Source: Ichthyophonus hoferi
Lineage: Eukaryota > Opisthokonta > Ichthyosporea > Ichthyophonida > Ichthyophonidae
Assembly (NCBI GenBank): GCA_002751075.1
Contig: NAOQ01000106.1
Coordinates: 21,836-35,611 of the forward strand
DNA: 13,776 nucleotides
Direction: 5' to 3'
Of the stretch, positions 9,501 through 13,776 are shown in pieces (position 1 is the first letter of the stretch; each line of letters opens with the position of its first letter). The notes below the pieces were generated by a model. It did no database searches, was not told the DNA's origin, and saw only the letters and a list, made by a program, of their open reading frames with translations. Made by a program: the position numbers and the translations under genes.

Positions 9501-12500
9501 TGAGCCTGTGGCTGCCGCTTTGGCCTATAAGATCGGACAGAATGACCCCAAGGAGGTAGGAGGTTGTGGATTTATGTATCGTGCTACTATGCTAACGATT
9601 CTGTTAGAGACGTGCACATACGTACGTACATTAATATTCCTATATCACTATTATAACTTTTATTCCTCTCTCGTATCTGGTTCTTTACCCTCACTAAACC
9701 CTATGACTCAATGTCCATAATAAACAGATTATACCGGTCTTATGTATTTCTATATTGATTGGCATATACAACATAAAACATATTTATATGTAATATGTAT
9801 ATATCCGAGCAAATTCTATTTTCTTCAATAGGTTTGCAAAGTTTGGTGATACTGTATCTATAAATTGTGTACATTGTATTTCATTCAACTATAATTCTAA
9901 TCACATTCCTTATTACAGATCCAGAAAGTTCTTGTGGTTGATGTTGGAGCCAGCTCTGTTGACGTTACCATCCTCGATGTGACGTATGTGCTTGCTATAT
10001 TAGGTTATTTGTTTTCCTTTTTAAAAATATTTTTGCTGATCATGTACATTTATACATATGTAGCCAATTTAAGCTAGTCTTATGCTTGACCGGTGAAATC
10101 TGGTGCTGACTTTAAGCCAATCACCATGTAGTAGTGGCATCTACCACATCAACAAGACCACACACAGTGCAAACATTGGTGGATCTTGCCTGGATGAACG
10201 CCTCATGAAATACTTTGCTTCTGAATTCCAGAGGTAGGTGATATTTGTCCCGTTATATATTAGTATTGTTGAAACAGTATAGCATAAGGCATAGTATAAG
10301 GTAAATGTACTCTGTGCGTGGTACATATCAAGTGGCGGACTATAGTGTAAAACGTGGAAGCCCCATCTCAACCACACAATGATTAATTTTTACTATTATA
10401 AAAGCACACGATTTGCAGCTAAATTGAATCGGATTAAACTGTACTTCTAACATAATATAAGGTATACAGGCATTAATACAAATAAATAAGGAATCCCTGT
10501 AACGGATTATACATGTTCTAACAAGCATTGATGCACAGAATTAGAAATACTCTCAGTTGATTTACAATAACCTACGTATGTAGTAATTTATGATAATCGG
10601 ATCAAACATTATGTAGTGGGTCGATTAGATTAATCGGTAATTGTCTCAGCAATGCGTTTAATTACGCATTTATAGAGTATACATACATGCATTCTATTCC
10701 CCTCCAAATTGAAAATACACTAGGATATGAGAGCCTAGAATGGACCCGATATATTACGGAGAATAAAATTAAAAGCATTTAAAACTCACTTCTCCTTGGC
10801 TATATTGAAATGACCTACAGATTGCCATGTATATATACATACTACTTAAACTTATTGCAGAGAAACTGAAGTTATATACATGTTCATTAAATTTTTATAC
10901 ATACATACATACATAAATATCTAGTTTGTAGGTACTATCTTAATTAATCTCATACCTCTCTTTGTCTCTACCATTATGTCTATTACCTATAGTCTTGTTA
11001 ATTACTAATAAAATTGTTTATCTATCCCCTCACTATCACTGTTATCATTATCATCTCTCTTTCTCTATTATTTTTTAATTAGAATGCACAAGATGGACCC
11101 CCTCTCTAACAAGCGTGCCGCCTGGAAACTCCGTGTTGAATGCCAGCGTGTAGTTCAAGTCATGTCTACATCACAGCAGACCATGTGCTCCATTGACAGT
11201 TTGATGGATGGTAAGAACTATATAGTATAGTTAGTAAAATATAGTATTAGATGTATAAAATATTATCTTATGTACATACTAGCATAGAAATTTACATTGA
11301 ATAATTAGTTTGTTGTTCAATTGACTGGCTCTTTGTTGAATGAGAAAATGAAATTACTGACAATTATGGCTACCATTGTGATTATGAGAGCAGTAACCTT
11401 GGGGCCGTAAATGGATTGTAATATAATAGAGTATAGTGCTCAGTGTCTATTTATTTCACTAAGTATTATATTATATTATCTGTACTTTCGCACATACACT
11501 ATTACCGTCCTGGTAATTATCTACACCTGGTTGGCAAGAAATGATGCGAATATTATGCGTTCTGCTTTGGTATTATCTTGGTTGGATACCGTTATATCCA
11601 TGCAAGAATTACAGCAGATGAAATTTATATTAATATACTGATATATATATATTATCAGTACTTTCGCATTCACACTTACCGTCTTGGTGATGATTCACAC
11701 CTGGTTAGCAACAAATAATGCGAATATTATATATTCTGCTTTGGTATTATCTTGTTTGGATAACGTTATATCCTTGCAAGAATTATGGCAGATGAAATTT
11801 ATATTAATGTACTAATATATATATATATATATATTGTTTGTGTTTTTAGCTTGATAGGAGCAATAGTACTCTAAAATGTTCTTGAAATACCATGCAAATA
11901 TTATCTTTACAATCACTTCGATTTGATTGCCAAAGAAAACACATGCCCGGTTTTTCTCTCCATTTATATATATCTGGTCACTATATTATAGTGTTATATA
12001 ACATAATACAATTTAATATATTATCATACTTCCTTGTTTGGTGTAAAACAAAAAGTGGTTCGAGAGAATGAAAAAATATTATATTTTTGTTGTATCCTTT
12101 TATTCAAACTGTATTCATATGCCACAGGTATTGACCTTCACAGCCAGTTGAACCGTGGTAAATTCGAGAGTCTTTGCAACGAGCTTCTAGTGCAGATGAT
12201 GGGACCTGTACACGCCATTCTCGCTGAGTCTGGTAAGTAGTTGGTTTTGTATGTAATATAGGAACACGTAAGGAGTTAAAACTTATTGAAAATTAAGTAA
12301 TTATGTAAATCAAATGTCAATACCGACAGGAGAGAAAAGGATTTTGTGAAATTTAACAAAATCTCATACAAAATGTTACAATATAGTATAATATAATAAT
12401 TATAGATATAGAGATTATTTTATTCTGGAGCTTCTTGTAATGGATATATTTTCATATTATTTATAAATTATACATCATAACATAAAGTGGAAGATTAATT

Positions 12501-13699
12501 TCTATTTCATCCCTTGATATTGCACTCTCATACTCTCATACTATTAGCACAGTATTACACACCATATATGTCAAATTTGAAAGGGGGTATCTAAATAGCT
12601 TGATAGGCATCATCCCTATGAAAATCCAATTAGAACTTTTAAACAAAAGTGGTACGCTTGCTCAGTTTTAAAGGCTGAGTTTTGGTTTTCCTAAATTATG
12701 TATACCATACCATACCATACCACTTATCTAATTTTCTCTAAGAATTCAGTACATTCATATGTGCAATACAGTACAAACAACCATAAGCTAATTAGTTAAT
12801 GAATTACGGATGGTGTTATGTTCTATACCATACTATAACATAAAGTGCTTAATTACTAATTGTGTTGTATTCTATGCTATACAGGTTTAGACAAGTCTGA
12901 GATCTCTAAGGTTATTCTCAGTGGTGGTACCACCAAGATCCCACGTCTCCAGCAACTTCTTGCTGAGGTAGGTAGATGTGCACATGTTTGTAGGTATATA
13001 TATATATATATATTATGAGTATGTGATATCTAACAAGGCTACTTCATACTTACATACAGTACTTTGGCGCACAAACCACTATTCTCAACCACATCTCTCC
13101 CGATGAAGTTGTTGCATGTGGTGCCTCAATGCAGGCTGGCCTCCTTCACGGGCACAGTACGTATATTCCTTTCTACGTTTATTTATTTCTATTATCTAGG
13201 GCGTCTGTGACATCTATCAAGTTCGGCTTCATGATTACTATCTAGCATTCGTTACTGCGCAAAGCTATATGCATATATTATATATTACCATAACATATCA
13301 TATCCAAATATACAATGCCATAATACATCCAAACACATCTATATATCATGGCTTCTTTTATATTATGTTGCCCTGATCCCAATTAGGCAATTCCTCTGTA
13401 TTCTGGTTAATAACATTCTTCTATATAATGCTAGCAATATATGTCTATCTTATAGATTTGTTAATATTGTTTTTTGTTTTACAAAAACTGGTACACATTT
13501 TTTTATATCATCTCCAGTTATACAACTCTGATTAATTAATTAATTAGGTTTATTAATCAGATGGTTAATAAATAGATAGATTAAATGTCTTTCCACCCTC
13601 TCTCACACAGCTCACATTTACCAACACAATGACTACAAGACTTGCACTGGTATTGCTGCCTCTATCGGTATTGAGGATGTTAACGGCAATATGCTTAAG
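5738..13699 (+). CDS. HSPA14 (Hsp70-like ribosome-associated chaperone), 13 exons, 3' incomplete
   Basis: Coding exons: 5738-5797, 6762-6845, 7470-7552, 7843-7948, 8560-8700, 9460-9555, 9919-9983, 10132-10233, 11083-11210, 12128-12232, 12885-12967, 13060-13156, 13611-13699. All introns are GT-AG and phases agree, giving 413 residues without a stop. The ATG at 5738 has A at -3 and is followed by the Hsp70 N-terminus. Hsp70 landmarks appear in order: phosphate loop VGLDLGSFNCCVAI (5-18), NTVFAAKHMIGQ (64-75), INEPVAAALAY (171-181), VDVGASSVDV (197-206), SGGTTKIPRLQ (336-346), SPDEVVACGASMQAGLL. SGIY, IGG, ASEFQR and a tail ending IGIEDVNG match HSPA14 rather than canonical Hsp70, and the canonical DLLLLDVTP linker is absent. 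Family knowledge: HSPA14 partners DNAJC2/MPP11 in the cytosolic ribosome-associated complex. About 95 C-terminal residues (short substrate-binding domain) should lie past the window. Hsp110-type proteins are the main alternative and fit less well. Confidence 0.95.
5798..6761 (+). other. HSPA14 intron 1
   Basis: 964 bases, GTAAAT...CTATATATCAG, with a pyrimidine-rich stretch at 6722-6750 before the acceptor. The reading frame of exon 1 stays open 315 bases into the intron, to 6112. A long (TA)n tract lies at 6554-6586. No internal gene was seen. Confidence 0.85.
6554..6586. repeat. (TA)n microsatellite
   Basis: An uninterrupted alternating AT tract of about 16 TA units in intron 1. Likely length-polymorphic. 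Confidence 0.9.
6762..6845 (+). CDS. HSPA14 exon 2 (residues 21-48)
   Basis: Encodes the segment with ISNAAGDRTTAAYVSF, matching the N-(E/A)-x-G-(N/D)-R-T-T-P-(S/A)-x-V-x-F region of the Hsp70 nucleotide-binding domain. The P of RTTPS is Ala here. Phase 0 at both ends. Confidence 0.95.
6846..7469 (+). other. HSPA14 intron 2
   Basis: 624 bases, GTGAGT...ATTTTAG. Holds a short (ATGT)n repeat at 7003-7018. Nothing else was recognised. Confidence 0.85.
7470..7552 (+). CDS. HSPA14 exon 3 (residues 49-76, last codon split)
   Basis: Encodes VGFSAKQLMSRNARNTVF and AAKHMIGQ. Lys70 aligns with Lys71 of Hsc70, the residue needed for ATP hydrolysis. Ends in phase 2 with donor GTGAGT. Confidence 0.95.
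7843..7948 (+). CDS. HSPA14 exon 4 (residues 76-111)
   Basis: The GQSSSTLDD start matches the GRSSSD segment of human HSPA14 and supports the phase-2 junction with exon 3. The region is variable in the family. Donor GTAATA is slightly off consensus. Confidence 0.9.
7949..8559 (+). other. HSPA14 intron 4
   Basis: 611 bases, AT-rich. Contains an 18-bp perfect palindrome, seven T, CATG, seven A, at 8016-8033. No coding sequence on either strand is supported. Confidence 0.85.
8560..8700 (+). CDS. HSPA14 exon 5 (residues 112-158)
   Basis: Encodes MSPLEITSIL, the equivalent of the SPEE(V/I)...IL helix, then VTECVVAVPAHFTEEQ, matching the VITVPAYFND-type strand and turn of Hsp70s. The AG at 8558-8559 is followed by an in-frame Met that is internal, not a start. 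Phase 0 at both ends. Confidence 0.93.
8701..9459 (+). other. HSPA14 intron 5
   Basis: 759 bases. A (TA)n run lies near 8778-8791. The segment 9261-9329 resembles 9627-9701 in intron 6. No gene was seen. Confidence 0.85.
9261..9329 (+). repeat. Intron-5 copy of a segment repeated in intron 6
   Basis: TTATAACATTTATTCCTC at 9281-9298 matches TTATAACTTTTATTCCTC at 9651-9668 at 17 of 18 positions. Weaker similarity extends left to a shared TACATT and right through GGTTCT to a C-rich tail ending AACC. Direct orientation, about 370 bases apart, on either side of exon 6. Confidence 0.45.
9460..9555 (+). CDS. HSPA14 exon 6 (residues 159-190)
   Basis: Encodes GCRKAGLEVLRTINEPVAAA and continues LAYKIGQNDPKE. 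Glu173 aligns with the catalytic Glu175 of Hsc70. KIGQNDP mirrors GIGQDSP of human HSPA14, which helps fix the orthology. Phase 0 at both ends. Confidence 0.96.
9556..9918 (+). other. HSPA14 intron 6
   Basis: 363 bases, donor GTAGGA, acceptor TATTACAG. The exon 6 frame stays open into the intron to 9720. Holds the second copy (9627-9701) of the repeat shared with intron 5. Confidence 0.85.
9627..9701 (+). repeat. Intron-6 copy of a segment repeated in intron 5
   Basis: Partner of 9261-9329; the best-matched block is at 9651-9668. The pair brackets exon 6, so a local duplication or two insertions of one small element are both possible. Confidence 0.45.
9919..9983 (+). CDS. HSPA14 exon 7 (residues 191-212, last codon split)
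   Basis: Encodes VLVVDVGASSVDVTIL, the second phosphate loop. Canonical Hsp70s have DLGGGTFDVS: the two aspartates (198 and 205) are kept but GGGT is replaced by GASS. Ends in phase 2 with donor GTATGT. Confidence 0.95.
10132..10233 (+). CDS. HSPA14 exon 8 (residues 212-246)
   Basis: Encodes SGIYHINKTTHSANIGG and DERLMKYFASEFQR. SGIY, IGG and ASEFQR match human HSPA14 closely. The split Thr codon (AC|T) and the Arg codon (AG|A) both agree with the flanking exons. Confidence 0.95.
10234..11082 (+). other. HSPA14 intron 8
   Basis: 849 bases with an (ATAC)n repeat at 10897-10914 and a long pyrimidine-rich tract (about 10957-11075) ahead of the AATTAG acceptor. Two open frames on the - strand here are chance: they have no family resemblance and lie wholly within the intron. 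Confidence 0.85.
11083..11210 (+). CDS. HSPA14 exon 9 (residues 246-289)
   Basis: Encodes MHKMDPLSNKRAAWKLRVE and ECQRVVQVMSTSQQT, the helical subdomain that corresponds to the D-(I/P)...NKRA..KLR..CE..K..LS segment of Hsp70s, then CSIDSLMDG. Ends in phase 1 with donor GTAAGA. Confidence 0.95.
11211..12127 (+). other. HSPA14 intron 9
   Basis: 917 bases, the second longest intron in the window. Its middle is a tandem duplication of a ~175-bp unit flanked by TA runs (11475-11835). The final part, 12034-12127, is open in frame with exon 10 but AT-rich and has no family match, so it is intron. Confidence 0.85.
11475..11835 (+). repeat. ~175-bp tandem duplication in intron 9
   Basis: Unit 1 (about 11475-11650) and unit 2 (about 11651-11835) share TACTTTCGCA, CACCTGGTT, AATGCGAATATTAT, TCTGCTTTGGTATTATCTTG and GATGAAATTTATATTAAT in the same order, offset 174-176 bases. 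The copies look roughly 85% alike by eye. Each ends in a TA run (about 11640-11652 and 11814-11834). Unit 2 begins ATCAGTAC and unit 1 ends TACTGAT, a short inverted match at the unit ends. The TA flanks and short terminal inverted repeat recall small Tc1/mariner-type non-autonomous elements, but simple tandem duplication also explains it. Confidence 0.8.
12128..12232 (+). CDS. HSPA14 exon 10 (residues 289-324)
   Basis: Encodes LHSQLNRGKFESLCNELL, matching the (I/V)-(T/S)-R-(A/G)-(R/K)-F-E-x-L-C-x-(D/E)-L-(F/L) signature of Hsp70 subdomain IIB. Phase 1 at both ends; acceptor GCCACAG, donor GTAAGT. Confidence 0.96.
12233..12884 (+). other. HSPA14 intron 10
   Basis: 652 bases, AT-rich, with a pentanucleotide (CATAC)n repeat at 12703-12721. 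No other element was recognised. Confidence 0.85.
12703..12721. repeat. (CATAC)n microsatellite
   Basis: Nearly four tandem copies of a five-base unit, TACCATACCATACCATACC, inside intron 10. Confidence 0.85.
12885..12967 (+). CDS. HSPA14 exon 11 (residues 324-351)
   Basis: Encodes LDKSEISKVILSGGTTKIPR followed by LQQLLAE, the Hsp70 (L/V)-x-G-G-(S/A)-(T/S)-R-(I/T)-P adenosine-site motif. Arg of the usual STRIP is Lys341 here. Ends in phase 0 before the short intron 11 (92 bases). Confidence 0.96.
13060..13156 (+). CDS. HSPA14 exon 12 (residues 352-384)
   Basis: Encodes YFGAQTTILNHISPDEVVAC and GASMQAGLL, equivalent to the (N/P)-P-D-E-A-V-A-x-G-A-A-x-Q-A motif that closes the Hsp70 nucleotide-binding domain. 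Ends in phase 1 with donor GTACGT. Confidence 0.96.
13157..13610 (+). other. HSPA14 intron 12
   Basis: 454 bases. CTGATTAAT (13528-13536) and ATTAATCAG (13552-13560) are perfect 9-bp inverted repeats around a (TTAA)n run. The acceptor is preceded by a C/T-rich tract. No gene was seen. Confidence 0.85.
13611..13699 (+). CDS. HSPA14 exon 13 (residues 384-413), last exon in window
   Basis: Encodes HIYQHNDYKTCTGIAASIG then IEDVNGNMLK. In canonical Hsp70s this place holds the DVTPLSLGIET linker and first strand of the substrate-binding domain; here only S-I-G-I-E resembles it, as expected for HSPA14. A GTGAGT donor at 13700 shows that the gene continues past the window. Confidence 0.9.
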
Positions 13700-13776
13700 G
13701 TGAGTTCCTATTCCCAGAGTACCTTTAAAATGGTTTTGGATACTATTTTTCCTATAATAAAATGTGTGGTGTGGTA

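Noticed and set aside
10141-10528. Two open frames on the - strand
   Set aside because: They overlap exon 8 antisense or lie inside intron 8, have no recognisable domain, and fit chance openness in AT-rich DNA.
11411-11641. 76-codon + strand frame in intron 9
   Set aside because: It spans unit 1 of a tandem repeat, and the second unit does not keep the same frame open as a comparable protein.
1-13776. CRISPR array, bacterial operon or phage signals
   Set aside because: No regularly spaced repeats, no Shine-Dalgarno-led genes, and the only clear gene is spliced.

Overview
The window is nuclear DNA from an AT-rich eukaryote. It contains one interpretable gene, a spliced orthologue of the ribosome-associated Hsp70-like protein HSPA14 (Hsp70L1, related to fungal Ssz1), on the + strand. 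Thirteen coding exons with GT-AG introns can be placed from 5738 to 13699, giving 413 residues in phase with no internal stop. The C-terminal ~95 residues expected from the human protein (~509 aa) lie beyond the right edge. Moderate-sized introns full of (TA)n and tetranucleotide repeats, protein similarity closest to animal HSPA14 and the standard genetic code suggest an invertebrate animal or a close unicellular relative. The sequence does not allow a species call.

Layout. 1-450: AT-rich, with a short open tail at the left edge, a small hairpin holding AATAAA, and an imperfect inverted repeat. About 450-2110: a more GC-rich island that is the broken remnant of a Ty1/copia-like LTR retrotransposon on the - strand; its integrase core and integrase C-terminal region are recognisable. 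2110-5260: long AT-rich intergenic DNA holding a striking three-stem hairpin (2651-2720), a weak Ty3/gypsy-like coding patch on the - strand (about 4117-4265), and little else. 5264-5737: the probable promoter and leader of HSPA14, with a duplicated ATTGG...CCAAT module, two CACGTG E-boxes (one inside a 12-bp perfect palindrome) and a pyrimidine-rich leader. 5738-13776: HSPA14 exons and introns; the introns hold microsatellites, a ~175-bp tandem duplication (intron 9) and a pair of similar segments on either side of exon 6.

How it works together. HSPA14 proteins are known to pair with the J-protein MPP11/DNAJC2 in the ribosome-associated complex and act on nascent chains. The encoded nucleotide-binding domain keeps the lysine, glutamate and aspartate positions of active Hsp70s but has an altered second phosphate loop, so its ATPase status is open. 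No wholly new system is visible. The best leads are the structured hairpin at 2651-2720, the duplicated promoter module and the intron repeats.
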